64,000 nucleotides of DNA from Ianthella basta (taxonomy: Eukaryota; Porifera; Demospongiae; Verongiida; Ianthellidae), in contig OZ025875.1 of the NCBI GenBank assembly GCA_964019415.1, forward strand, positions 4,525,411 through 4,589,410. The letters are read 5' to 3'. The translations under genes were made by a program, and so were the position numbers. The notes below the pieces were generated by a model that saw nothing but the letters and a program-made list of their open reading frames with translations, was not told the origin of the DNA and did no database searches. Positions 46,201 through 58,700 of this stretch are shown piece after piece (within the stretch, counting starts at the first letter, position 1; each line of letters begins with the position of its first letter).

Positions 46201-48481
46201 TCTATGGCATGCTGTGGGAGTCCATTGGAGTCTGTTCTGCGTACATATCTTCTTTGCCATAGTGGTATACAAGAAGAGTAATCACATTCCTTGTACTTTC
46301 ATGGGAGCGACAACACTCACTCCTAGCTATGTCTCCACCAGCACTCCACATTGATAAAGGAGAATCACAGAATGCAACTCTGCTCTCTGTGATGGGCAGC
46401 TAGGTAGATCACTCACTGATCCTGACCCTAGCATGTGCCGTAAAGTGCATGTAGACTGACTTCTGCAGTATATACGAGGTTGTTTACTGGTTCACATACG
46501 TCCCTGAGATGGTTGGCTGCTGTCTTTTATCAGAATGACAATAGCTTCAGTGGACTGTGTGATGACCACCATATGTAGGCATCAACATGTACAGTAATAT
46601 GCAGTGTGTGAAATGTGGGTTAATATGATAGTGTTAACCCAAGTTAATTGACCGAGAGGCAGCACAAACAGTCACGTGACTTTCATGGCTGGTCACGTGA
46701 CCCACGCAGACAGTCGCAGGACATGTGGTGCACGTGAGCCTTGCAAGGCACGTGAGGCTAATACTGGCCACCGGTGAGGGCCACATGGGGCGTTGTCTAG
46801 CCCAAGGTGTACGTAGGGCCCAGGATAGGGGCGTGTAGTGGGCGAGCAGCTAGGCGGCTGAGTTCTAACCAGTTACGCGAAGATTTTCCCACCCTGTGTT
46901 CCCTCCATTTAGGTTTAGGCTCTAGGGGGTGTCAGTGTATCGAGTCTCCAGTATGGACCACTATACTGTGATCATGCATGTGTCTGGGCTCAGCAGGGTA
47001 ACTCCCATGACTCGCCCAAGCGGTAGCCTAGGCACGTGACATAGGGGAGGAGCCTCCAGGCCCACGTCACAGGACTGGGCAGTGGAAGCCCTAAATCACG
47101 TGACCAGAGGGGCGGAGCCCCTAGGTCCCTATCACGTGACTAAGTGGGCGGAGCCTCAAGGGTGCACGTAACTGGTGTCTACACCCTGGCTAGCATACTG
47201 GAGGGCTAGGGCCGCCCCAGCCACGTGATGGGTGGGTAGAGTTACCACGAACCACGTGGCAGGCAGCGCTGAGCCCAGCACTGCTGCCAACCCTGATGGG
47301 TGGGGTAAGGTAGGTTGCAATGCCAAATCAGCAGACAACTATGGAAAGTCACTTAATGGCTCAGAAGCAGTAGTTGAAAGGGTAACTAACACAGAAGATC
47401 CCTTCATTGAAGCAATCAGTACTGAGGAGCAGCACACGTGCGTCTGCAATAAGTCCACATTTTTCACAGGACTCCGCTCTCCACAGGTCTTCCAAATGTA
47501 ACATGCTTCTCTCTGTGATTATACGCTTCTCTTCACTGTCACTGCATCTCATGCACATACACATGCAGACCTAGTCAGTGAATCTAAAGAAGTCTTGTAA
47601 AAGATAAGTCACTCGTGAAATTCAAGTCAGGAGCACATACTGCCTCTGATTTCCTTAATTGATGGCAGATGCAAGGAAAACCACACAAGCACCCATGCAG
47701 TTGGCGAGACACAATCATCAGCGTTGGTGTGTATAAAATAAATTCTTCCTGGTGAACTAGGCTGGCTCGTACACTACTATAGCTACACATGTATTGAAAC
47801 ACAGTGCCTTGTTTTGTGGTAGTGCCCACTAGACCAGCAGTCTCCATGTTCCATGCATGGTTACAAGGGATAACATTTGTTGTCCTAGAGACCTGATTAA
47901 ATCAACAGGCCAGGCCTTGACAGCACAGACAGAAGAGTGCCTACGGGCATGGCACGATAGTCTAGTCTATCCCACCCCCAGATTTCGCCTATGAACACTC
48001 CACTGCAAAAGACTGTGAGACACTGTTCACCCACAACTGTGGAGGAGGACACAGTCTGAAGTAAATAAAGAAACTCACCGCTCGCATTGCGGACATTGCC
48101 GCGAAGTAGGGCGCCCCCGTGTACCTGCGACACAGGGAGGGGAGCACAATGCTAACAGCAGCAGCGGGAGGACGGTCCGAGACACTTCTAACCAAGCACG
48201 GAGGCATAAATCAAAAGTTGCTGTACAGTTTAGACTAGTGTGCAGATGGAGCCTAGGCCTGGTGCAGCCCTGCTGCTTGTCCGAACTTAATAGCCCAGGG
48301 TGTCGGAGGTAGGACGACTAAGCACGGCTGTGGTACTACACGCTCACTCGGTGGATCCACCCACAACTGCTATCCTTCCAGACTGCCCCTTGTAAGAAGA
48401 GAACGTCTCTTGTGGGACCACACTCTTGAAGGCCTCCAGTAGTGATCGCCCGTCCATCATAACCGTACCAACTCGCTGCAT
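43210..48481 (-). CDS. NAXD: ATP-dependent NAD(P)H-hydrate dehydratase
   Basis: Repairs damaged NAD(P)HX (S form) back to NAD(P)H using ATP, alongside the epimerase NAXE. Eight phase-consistent exons: 48481-48348, 48124-48079, 45546-45458, 45369-45255, 45165-45115, 44754-44526, 43579-43474 and 43402-43210; 320 residues. Landmarks in order: [120 protein letters not shown]. The GGQGDLLSG nucleotide-binding loop is intact. The predicted start [18 protein letters not shown] lacks an obvious targeting peptide. A 3' splice-site-like sequence lies 8 bases before the ATG, so an upstream exon may exist. Confidence 0.95.
46670..47260. promoter_or_regulatory. Cluster of nine CACGTG E-boxes in NAXD intron 2
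   Basis: CACGTG occurs at about 46674, 46694, 46733, 46750, 47034, 47097, 47133, 47222 and 47253. Four of them read TCACGTGAC in full, the palindromic form bound by USF/TFE-type bHLH-ZIP factors. The stretch is GC-rich compared with its surroundings and contains diverged subrepeats (GGGCGGAGCC, GGAGGAGCCT). It could be an enhancer, a second promoter or a mobile element with internal repeats. Confidence 0.5.
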
Positions 48482-48555
48482 TCTCTGTACTGCGAAGCAA
48501 TATTATACTGAAACCCTTATTAGGGTATGTGTAAAAGCAAATCGCACACATTACA

Positions 48556-48879
48556 TCATGTCTTGTTAGCTAATCCTTCTCGTATAGTTTCCAAGTCCTC
48601 CGAGTCCTCTTTCGCAATCTTCACTAGCTGAGCTATCGCCTCTTGCTGCTCTTTGATCACCTGCAGGGGGGGGGGGGGGGGTGCAACCAAGTCAGACACA
48701 TGAACTGGGAGAAAGATGAATGCAACAGGTTGCAAAAGAGATATGGCAGACGTGCATTCAGTACAGAGCTGTGTAAGGTGCTGGCCAGATGGAGGTAAGC
48801 AAGAATAGGGGTACAAACACAGGTATGAGCACACTCAGTGCACAAGCTCAGACACATTCATGCATGCATGCACGCACAC

Positions 48880-48955
<76 letters not shown>

Positions 48956-51900
48956 GTTTGTACTCTTCAATTACACTAGGCTCTACTACCATTGTTGACT
49001 GCGGTCTAGAGCCAGTACTTTGGGACTGGAGCCGAACCTGGGACATCAACTCATTCAGTCGACCCTGCAGTACCAGCAGCACACATGACATACACTGTGC
49101 AGTGACTCAACAGAGCAGAGGCTAAACACATGTATCTTCCATCAGCAGTGAAATAGTGCAAAGGCTAAACACGTACCACTGTGACAGTGCACAATGTACG
49201 TAGGTGCTGGGCCATTGCTCACACAGGGCCACTAAGTGATCTAGTGATACCATGCCCACTGTTCAGGTACATCACTCCAAGGGTGACAAAGCTGTACCAG
49301 GCACTACTAGTACTGTGGCATCCATTGCACACATTTGAGACCCTGTGAAGTTGTGTTATGATGTGACTCATCAACTAACAATGCATACCTTGTACTGGGC
49401 TGGCTTCTTCAACTCACTCTGTATTCCATCCAGTCGTACTCTGTGGGGTGAGGTGTGAAAGGACACAGTACAACAAGCCTCATTGAACATTCTACACAGG
49501 GCAAGGCTTGATAGCCAGCACACAATGGTTACCACGGAATCCATCCTCCTTCCCATCCCCCACAGGCCACCCATTCCTTTAGTCAAACAACTACAAATTG
49601 AGATGTACTACCACTACTTGGTAGGAAACGGACCTATGATCATAGTATGGTGCTAACATCGACATCCTACCAGTTTCCTGCCTACTATACAATGCCAGTG
49701 GGTGATAAGTTTGAAACGATAGTCCCTACACTCAGACTAATGTATGTTAGTATAGCATGCATCAGGATGTGTGTGCCAGCTAGCTGCACCTTACCACAGT
49801 ACATGAAGATGTGTGCATGATTGTATGTACGTATAGGGTTAACACATGCAAAAATAAACTAATTGGCTACAAATTAACAAGCAAACAAGCAAATCACCTC
49901 ATCAAGCACCTGCTCTGCACAGCTGTAGCATGATTGGCTAAGTACATTCAAAGGATACATTCACCCTTGTCTAGTTACCCACCCCACCTGCTCTACAGCC
50001 ATAGTCTAGCTGTCCACCCCACCTGCTCTACAGCCATAGTCTAGCTGTCCACCCCACCTGCTCTACAGCCTTAGTCTAGCTGTCCACCCCACCTGCTCTA
50101 CAGCCATAGTCTAGCTGTCCACCCCACCTGCTCTACAGCCACAGTCTAGCTGTCCACCCCACCTGCTCGCTCTACAGCCTTAGTCTAGCTGTCCACCCCA
50201 CCTGCTCTACAGCCTTAGTCTAGCTGTCCACCCCACCTGCTCTACAGCCTTAGTCTAGCTGTCCACCCCACCTGCTCTACAGCCATAGTCTAGCTCTCCA
50301 CCCCACCTGCTCTACAGCCTTAGTCTAGCTGTCCACCCCACCTGCTCTACAGCCACAGTCTAGCTGTCCACCCCACCTGCTCTACAGCCATAGTCTAGCT
50401 CTCCACCCCACCTGCTCTACAGCCATAGTCTAGCTGTCCACCCCACCTGCTCTACAGCCATAGTCTAGCTGTCCACCCCACCTGCTCTACAGCCTTAGTC
50501 TAGCTGTCCACCCCACCTGCTCTACAGCCTTAGTCTAGCTCTCCACCCCACCTGCTCTACAGCCTTAGTCTAGCTGTCCACCCCACCTGCTCTACAGCCA
50601 CAGTCTAGCTGTCCACCCCACCTGCTCTACAGCCACAGTCTAGCTGTCCACCCCACCTGCTCTACAGCCTTAGTCTAGCTGTCCACCCCACCTGCTCTAC
50701 AGCCTTAGTCTAGCTGTCCACCCCACCTGCTCTACAGCCTTAGTCTAGCTGTCCACCCCACCTGCTCTACAGCCTTAGTCTAGCTGTCCACCCCACCTGC
50801 TCTACAGCCTTAGTCTAGCTGTCCACCCCACCTGCTCTACAGCCTTAGTCTAGCTGTCCACCCCACCTGCTCTACAGCACACAGTGGCTAGGTACACAAT
50901 AACATACTGGGCATACTATAAAGGCAACTAGCCATGCTAAACTTTGTCATGAAGACTGAGAGCCCACATCACCTTATTTTACTTTGTATCTTGTCCACAC
51001 CAAACAAAGGGTCCTACCTTCTACACAGAAATGCTCTGTACGTGTTGGGGGGTTGGTGAAGGACATGTGCTTACCTCAGCATCTCCTCATCTTCCTGCAA
51101 AGAATATCCACTCTTGCGTTGGACCTCTTGCTCCACCATGAGCTGTACGTTTGAACAAAAGACACAGAGCAGGTCATATGTAAGTACCACAAATACAAAC
51201 CATGTGCAGTAAACCACACTAGAAAGACAGCACTGTCCAGTGGCATGTGGCAGGTCTGTACCTTCAATACTCTAGTGCTTAGCTCCTTCAGCTTTCGTCT
51301 CGCCTGGGTCTTCTTTGTAATGGTGGCAGCATGCTTTCGCTCTATTTCATTGATGTCATCACTACACAACTGAGGACAGTAATGGACAGCAGCACAGAAT
51401 GCACTCACACACGCACACGCATTTCCCCCTACGTACATGTATGTGTATGTTCACAATAGCAGTGAAATACAGAGAGTGGTGTAACACACAAGGTGTACAG
51501 AGTAACTGAGCCCTAATAGCACTGATAGGATGTGGTGGTGGCTCCTGCAACAACAGACCTGCAGCCGCTTCAGATGCTGTTTGGTCTCCTCGTCCTGCTG
51601 CTTGACTCGCTGCAGCAGTTGGCCAAACCCAACCAAAGGTACTGGAATGAACCTGGAGGTTGTAGGCAGAAGGCAGGGACAATGAATTTGTTACAGCTGG
51701 CATATGTACATCTCCCAGTCCGAGTCAAAGGGTATATTAGAAGTCTTAAGATCAAAGTCCAGTTAGATGCCACTGAAAGCAAGCATTAGAAAGAAGCAAT
51801 TATATGTATGTTTCACACCTTTCTACTACAGTAATTCTAGAAACTGAATAAGACACGCTGTAAAGGCTTGCCATACACCATGTATACACCATGCACACGT

Positions 51901-54900
51901 TGTAGCAGTAGCTTGGATGGTAAGCACATCAGCTCTGAACCACAGCAGCTCATAGACTAATTCAAACCTTGCAGCAAAGAACACATCCTGCATACAGCTT
52001 GACTTCATCTACACAACCAAAACGAAGAGTGGGTAGAAGTGTCCACTACTGTGCCACATGGTTTCATGGTATTCGCCAGTGACACCTGAGTCATAAAGAC
52101 AGTCTACCCCACTATGGGCTCAGAAGCTGTTTCAGATCACAAGGGACCAGGGGTCTTGGTAGTCCCTTGTGCATACACTACATTACTACTGCTGTGTTCA
52201 GAATATCTTTCAAGGGAGGGGAAACTGATGCTTCAAGAACTATGTGAGAAGAGGGGGGCAAGAATGGATACTGGATGCTTTAACGTACTTACAGTAGAGG
52301 TACCAGGATAGACTACCCTTGCAAAGATCCACTTCCAGCTATTTTATATTGCATTATATAAAATGGAGGCTGGTAGTGTCCGGGCTCAAGACTAATATCA
52401 GGAAGGCAAGATTTCCCTGAGCCTATACGTACGTATGTGTACACAGACTAGAGCACAGTTCACACCTACTTATTAGGGTCAGGGTTGGCCTGCTTGGCTT
52501 GCTCCCAAACGGGCTGGGTGAGGCCCTCAGGGGGGTTGGCTAGATAATTCTCGAGTGTGGCTGGGTCCATGCCAAGTTTGGAATAAACAGCCTTAATACC
52601 AAACTGTTGGAGCTTGGCCTGTTGGGGGCACAAGAGAGACGTGTGGCAGCAATGAAGCAGCATGTTAATACAATTACATGTGAGATGGAAGCGCTATAGT
52701 TGATAAGTATTAGCTATACCACATTCAAGTGTGTTGCATAAGTGATATCCACCCTCAGTTTTCGGCCTCAGGTGGATATCACTCAGCATCACACTTGAGT
52801 GCATTATAACTAATACATAACACGTCAAGTTCTAGTGTGAAATATAACATTTATCACACACTAGATATCACACGGTTGCCATGGTAATGTGATATATCCA
52901 GCAAAACAGATGGATTACAGTACCAGCCATAAACATAAACACACAGAAACACCTCAGACTGAATGGCCTGCAGTCTTTTCATGCACACTACACCACAGAA
53001 CGGGCAATACTGCAACAACACATTTCTTACCAGATATTGTTGGAGAAAGGTGTAAACGGTGTGGGCCGATATTCTGTCTGTGCTACCCAGCGCTGACTTT
53101 TGCAGCAAGTAAATCGTCATCTCTGAGCAGTTGTCAGGCAAAGGCCTGACCCCCTCTAGCACCACATCTACAACTTGTGAACCTGCCAGCTGCAAAATGG
53201 TGGAGCGAATGCTACTCCACTGATTTTGTAGGTTTGCCTGGGCACTTGTTCCAATGTGCAGGGCCACCAAGCCATCCTGGTCTTTGGTGGTCGGGAGGCA
53301 ACTGTAAGTGACACACTGTCGGCAGAGTGGGACAAGAGAAGTGATTACACTGCAGGCTGCAGCATATCTTCTAATAATAATAAATATAATGATAATGTCT
53401 CCCAGTTTGCCTCTTTTACACATGAAGGCCAGAAATTTACTAGTCATTCTACTCTATATGTGAGTGGATTTGAGAAAGGTCCAATTTCGTGCAGTTGATT
53501 GATTTTGAGTGAGTGACACCTTGTTAAAGCGGAATGGTTGAGCTGTCTATTGCTCATTGTTGCGCTTCGATATCTGCTCCCGTTCCCAAGATACGCTCTC
53601 CTGAATTACAAAATTACGCTCGGTACGGAATAGGGAAAATGGCATTTAAACACTTACTTTCGGTTATAGCCAAAATGGTGGATACGTTGGGGTGGTCGTC
53701 ATGGGAAGTGTATCTGCCTCATCTTCAGCACAACAAGGTCTCCAAGTCGTCGAAAAAGATAAATTAGTATACGTATATTGACTTCAGCAGGACCTGGTTG
53801 CCATGAATAATGTGCGTACCTTTTCACGCTCAGGTGAATCATCCGTATACGTCGCGCATGACGGCCAACCGTGTAACTTTGAAGTCTTTGTTTGACTTTC
53901 AGAGACGGACTATAGGCTTCAAACTTGGCCAGAAGGTAGGGACTGTACCATAGATATAAATGATGCCAAAAGCCGAATTTCGCTGAAATGTCACCCATGT
54001 GACTGTTTTTGCTCGTAGCTATTGTTTACATATTGCACAAAATTGGACCTTTTCTCAAATCCGCTCACATATATCACATTAATTTCATTCTTTGTTTGCG
54101 ACTGTCTAATTTAGTAAAGCTCACTACAGGCCCCGTTGTCTCCCCAGCAGTTACTAGCAATGTAGCTACTTAATTAAGAAATACTCATACAAATTAAAGC
54201 ACTATTCACAGGATTACAGTCAGTCAATTTACTCAATAGAAAAGGTCAGAGATGGCCTGCGGTGCCCATGGCACTGATGCCCCACTGCACTGCCACTGAC
54301 AGTCTCTGGATGAGGTAGGTGGTTGCTGCCTCCTCCCTCGTGGTCTGGGTCATCCAACAACCTACGTTCTTGAGGAGAGCCTTGCTGTGTGCCTTTTGGC
54401 CCACGCACCAAGGCACTCCTCAAGGACCTAGGAACTGGACTTGAATTTCCAGCACACTGCAATCACCTTATACACTTGTCCACAGTGTTATGCACCTCAG
54501 TTCTAATCTCAGACACAGACCCGTATCAACATAAAATTCGAATTCAATCACTTCATTTAAAATGTTGCTTCAATCTACCAAGTGCACTAACAAACAGTCA
54601 AGTCGCTAGAACCTACTTCTCATTAGTATCTGGGTTTACTGAGAAGTTGGGTAGCATCAAGGCTAACCCAGTTAGTGATGTACTCATAGCTGTAGTTGTC
54701 ATCACACAACTTGAATATCATTGTTGAAATACAGGCCATTTGCATTCGCAAGGCTTAGATTAAGGAGGATGTACTGCTCCACAAAACACTAGCAATTGGC
54801 AGCAACAACACATGCATACCTTAAAGCGATTACACTGACTGCCAAACTCCACAAAGGGACTGTTTTGGTTAAAGATGCCTTTGCCGGTTCCCCACGATGC

Positions 54901-55750
54901 CTGGACCTGGTTGAACTGCTTGAGGACCTGATCTCGCTCATCTCCAAATACCAGAGGCATCCTGGTGGCAAGAGCCATTTGAGAGAGATGTTCAACTGCC
55001 ACTGAAGGGATGAGAAGATGAGAACAGCAACTCACTGACAACTATCGTTAACCTTTAAAGTGTGAGGACAGAGTGTGCTGTAGAAATGACTGACTCACAT
55101 GCATCATTGGTTGCTTGCTGGGCCCCAAGCCCACCGACCCCAGTGCCAAACACTGAGCCTGCACTGCCCAGTGATCCACTACCAAGACCAGGATTGTTGG
55201 ACGGTAGGCCTAGATTGTGCTGACGCTTACCTAGACCACTTCCACCTCCAACAGTAAGGGCTCCACTTACACTTGTACCCCCTCCTGCTTTACTGAGACC
55301 GCCTCCAAGGCCACCACCAAGACCTCCTCCAAGGCCACCGCCCAGACCACCTCCAAGGCCACCGGCCAGACCGCCTCCTAGGCCACCACCAAGACCTCCT
55401 CCAAGGCCACCGCCCAGACCGCCTCCTAGGCCACCACCAAGACCTCCTCCAAGGCCACTGCTTAGACCGCCTCCAAGGCCACCGCTCAGACCGCCTCCAA
55501 GGCCACCGCCCAGACCTGTACTTCCACCAAGGGTACCTTTTCCTATACCACTAGAACCTAGCCCACCGATTCCTCCGCCCAGCCCGCCGGCTCCTCCAGA
55601 CACACCCGACCCGAGACCCCTTCCGATTCCGCTGCCAACCCCACTACCGACACCAGTCATACCCAACACTCCTCCACCTCTCCCCACGGTCGAAAGGCCA
55701 CTTCCCAACCCGCCAACTCCACCGCCGAAACCAAGTCCAGGAGCCGCCAT
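48556..55750 (-). CDS. NUP54: Nucleoporin 54
   Basis: Part of the NUP62-NUP58-NUP54 central-channel complex of the nuclear pore. Ten phase-consistent exons: 55750-55099, 55001-54820, 53315-53031, 52618-52470, 51652-51559, 51369-51262, 51142-51075, 49440-49389, 49064-48954 and 48660-48556; 601 residues. Residues 1-217 are Gly/Leu-rich ([19 protein letters not shown]) with almost no FG. Then come the conserved alpha/beta region ([49 protein letters not shown]) and the C-terminal helical region ([55 protein letters not shown]). The match after residue 220 is unambiguous. The first exon is the unusual part. It is divergent with MMTAG2 and followed 74 bp later by NAXD. Confidence 0.95.
48665..48681. 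repeat. Poly-G tract at the last NUP54 acceptor
   Basis: On the coding strand it is a run of C directly before ctgcag and exon 10, so it serves as the pyrimidine tract. Confidence 0.85.
48872..48953. repeat. (CA)n microsatellite starting at a NUP54 5' splice site
   Basis: On the coding strand NUP54 exon 9 ends at 48954 and the intron begins immediately with about 80 bp of GT repeats. Confidence 0.95.
49976..50878. repeat. 35-bp minisatellite, about 26 units
   Basis: The unit is CCACCCCACCTGCTCTACAG plus CCWYAGTCTAGCTGT. One unit near 50164 has a 4-bp CTCG-type insertion. Variation is confined mostly to the CCATAGT/CCTTAGT/CCACAGT position and to CTGTCC versus CTCTCC. It lies in NUP54 intron 7. 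Confidence 0.95.
52700..52815. repeat. Foldback element (GTGATATCCACC hairpin)
   Basis: AAGTGATATCCACC and GGTGGATATCACT are inverted around CTCAGTTTTCGGCCTCA. The outer sequences CATTCAAGTGTG and CACACTTGAGTG also pair, giving arms of about 45 bp. It lies in NUP54 intron 3. Confidence 0.75.
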
Positions 55751-55769
55751 CTTGATCCCCAACAAAATG
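55748..55769. promoter_or_regulatory. Head-to-head start codons with YY1-like motifs
   Basis: The NUP54 ATG (55750-55748, minus) and the MMTAG2 ATG (55767-55769, plus) are separated by 16 bp. Each sits in an AAGATGGCGG or AAAATGGCGG context, the YY1-type motif that often overlaps start codons. Confidence 0.8.
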
Positions 55770-58700
55770 GCGGTGTACGATGGCCCTCCGCGAGGAGGTT
55801 CAAGGGGCGGAAAAGACCAGTTCGATTGGGAAACGGTAAAGGCAGACAAGGATAGAGAAAATTATTTAGGTGAGTATGTGTGCATGAGGGTGTAAGGTGA
55901 TATGAAATGAAAAAATATAATAAGTACATAAGGCACACATGCGCACTACCTTGGAAAACACAGTACAGTTAAACAATGACGAGCATATAATAAATGGCAT
56001 AGGTCAGTATCATGCACACACATAATTGAGTGTTGGGATTAATTCAGATTCTGGCTTCCCAGACAGCCAGTGTAGTAGAATCAGGCAATCTGGGGCAGCT
56101 ATTTTGGCGCGATCCTCTCAGACAAGACACAGATGATCTGATCAGCGAAAAGTTCAACCTGCAGCGGATCCACGTGATGGTGCTGGAGTATGGCTGTTTG
56201 GTCTTGGTGGCAATCATGTCAGCAAGACGTCCATAGAATACTGCAGCAGACTTGCCCATGCCTCCGGTAGTGCTGAAAATGAGTGGGGTGAAGGAAGCCA
56301 GCTCAACTTCATTAATTCTCTGCTCATACAAGCGCTGCTTGATCTGTTCATGGTGGGCATAACAGGCAGGAGTGGAAAACCTCTTGTTGGATGGTGCGTG
56401 TGGGTTAAATACCTTCACGTCAAAAAATGCACGTTGGTGAGAGGTTCCCCAGAATCCTTTTGCCTGAATGTCTGCTTGGGCACCGTCATCAGTGATTGCA
56501 GATGCATATCTGAGGGTGTGTCCTTCAAGGGGCTGTAGTGTGGGCTCCACAGTTACATCATGGCACACTTCAGACAGAAGGCTGCAAGTGATATCCCGAA
56601 TCTCATTGTGGCGATAAATAGAAAAGGCTCCTTTTGGACATGACAAAGCGTGCTCAACAGTGAATGGCTCACCGCACGCACACTTGGTAGGCATTCGATC
56701 TGGCAGCCAGTTGTACCGGAGAGCTAATGTAAGGTGATATGGAGTACCTCTGTGAGTTTTATCGTCGTGTATTTCCGACAGTTGATATGCGGCAAGTGCC
56801 TAGGTTTTTTCTGCTTACTAGCATCTGCCATGCTCATCATGCACAACGAAACTGAGGTGAGTTGGCTTGTACTTCCAGGGAGTTTTGCGGAAGTTTGCCA
56901 AGGTCCAAAGATGTTGTGTTTTATTCTAGCTATAAATCAATGCAACTGCAATAAAGGGACAACGCCTATAGGCATTTATTGCCTAATATAAATGTCAGCC
57001 CTAACCCTAACCCTAACGCTAACACTAACGTGCGCTAAACCCTAACCCTAACGCTAACACTAACGTGCGCTAAACGCCACGGGCGAGTGTGTGTCCCTTT
57101 ATTGTGGTTGTTCCAATCAATGAACAATTGCAACACATCAGGCACTCTGCCAGGTACAGCATCATCAGTTTATTTTGTTTAACGAGTAGAAAAGGGTGAT
57201 GATCATGCACCATGTGAGTGTGTCCATTGAAAAATTCATATAACTGTTATTTGATTGTTTAGCACAGCTTGGTACTCATCTTGGGGCCTAGTGGGATGTG
57301 ACCCTTGGGTGCTGGGGATGAGAGTAGTCTTGAGCTGGGAATATAGCCTTGAGCTAGGCCCTCCACTCCTGCCTCATGCCTCCATTTCCTATTGTGCAAT
57401 AGAGGGAAAGTAGTTGCTATGCGAGACTGACCTGAGAGAAGTGAAAAGGCAATCAAGCATCTGAGCCAATTCATTGCCTTTTAGTATGGCAAGTTGAATA
57501 AGGTCCACCTAGGACACCGCCTGTTGAACAGTCTCCCCTAGGACACCACACTGGTCATTGCATAGTGTCTTGCGTCATTGACAAACCATACTTGTTTGAC
57601 TGATGTAGAAGCATCAAGGTGGTGCGGGTGGACTTCAAATACATGCACTGGTTTTGTCGCCATTACACAAACAACTTGAGGGCACTGTGATTGCTTGAGT
57701 AAAATTTGAAAAGCCTTGAACTTTGGCATTCAGTTCTCTTCAGCCGTCTTCTCAGCACCACACACTGAGTCTGTCAAAAGAAACTCTAATCTGTAGGCCA
57801 GTTCACTGTTAGGTAGGATGCTCCACGGCAATCAAAAGCACTCACAGTGCAGCCATAAAATCAGGAACTGCTTGCTCCCTGACACCATTTGGGCTGGAGG
57901 AATTGTGCAGGAGAAGCGCATGTTTGGAGGGCGCAACTTCAGATGATCAAAGTGCACAGCCTAATGCTGACACTGTGCCCTTGCACTCTGAATGTGAAAC
58001 ATTGTGTCTGAGATTTCTAATCAACACAGAAAGGCCCAGAGCAGGGGCAGTGGAGCGTCTAGTGTGGCAGTGAGAGGCTGCAGGTGCATGGAGCCAAACT
58101 AAGTGTTGTGAGTCCTTCTGTCACAATGGGTATCCAAGTGTGATTTCCAACATCAGCTGAAACATTGTGTAGCCCGTTGTCAGGTGTAGCCTGATGTTAC
58201 AGTATACAATATGTCATACAGAGGCAAGTGCTCATCCTATTCAAAAGGGCCGTGTGACATAGCTACAAAGGCCCAGATACAGCATTGAACAAGGCCATCA
58301 GATTCTGGAGGATTGTAATACAATTTTATCATATTGCCCAGATCTCGTACATTTCTGCAATGACAATGGGCTCAAACTGTCTGCCCTTATAGAACACAAC
58401 AGCCGTGGGTGGTGAGAAGCAAAAGAAAACTTACCTTCTCGTATGAAATGGCTAGGTCTCCCTTAGCAAACTTTACCAGTCTTGGGTGCTGTCTGGAGCC
58501 TGAGCTTGTGTATTGTTGGTATATCTGGTAGGAGAGATTGGATTGGAGGTAGCCTTGACAGTAGCTCACAGTTTATACTATGTAGTGAGTGTATTCGTTC
58601 ACTACACTGTAGGACACTCTGTTATGGCTCCAGTGGGACGATGGCAAAAAGGGAAGGATTTGACATGGTGAGAGAATGTGCCTATTTGATTAGTACTCCA

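Noticed and set aside
58387-58569. Minus [19 protein letters not shown] as an exon
   Set aside because: There is no partner exon on that strand. The functional content here is the plus-strand MMTAG2 exon 2 shortly after.
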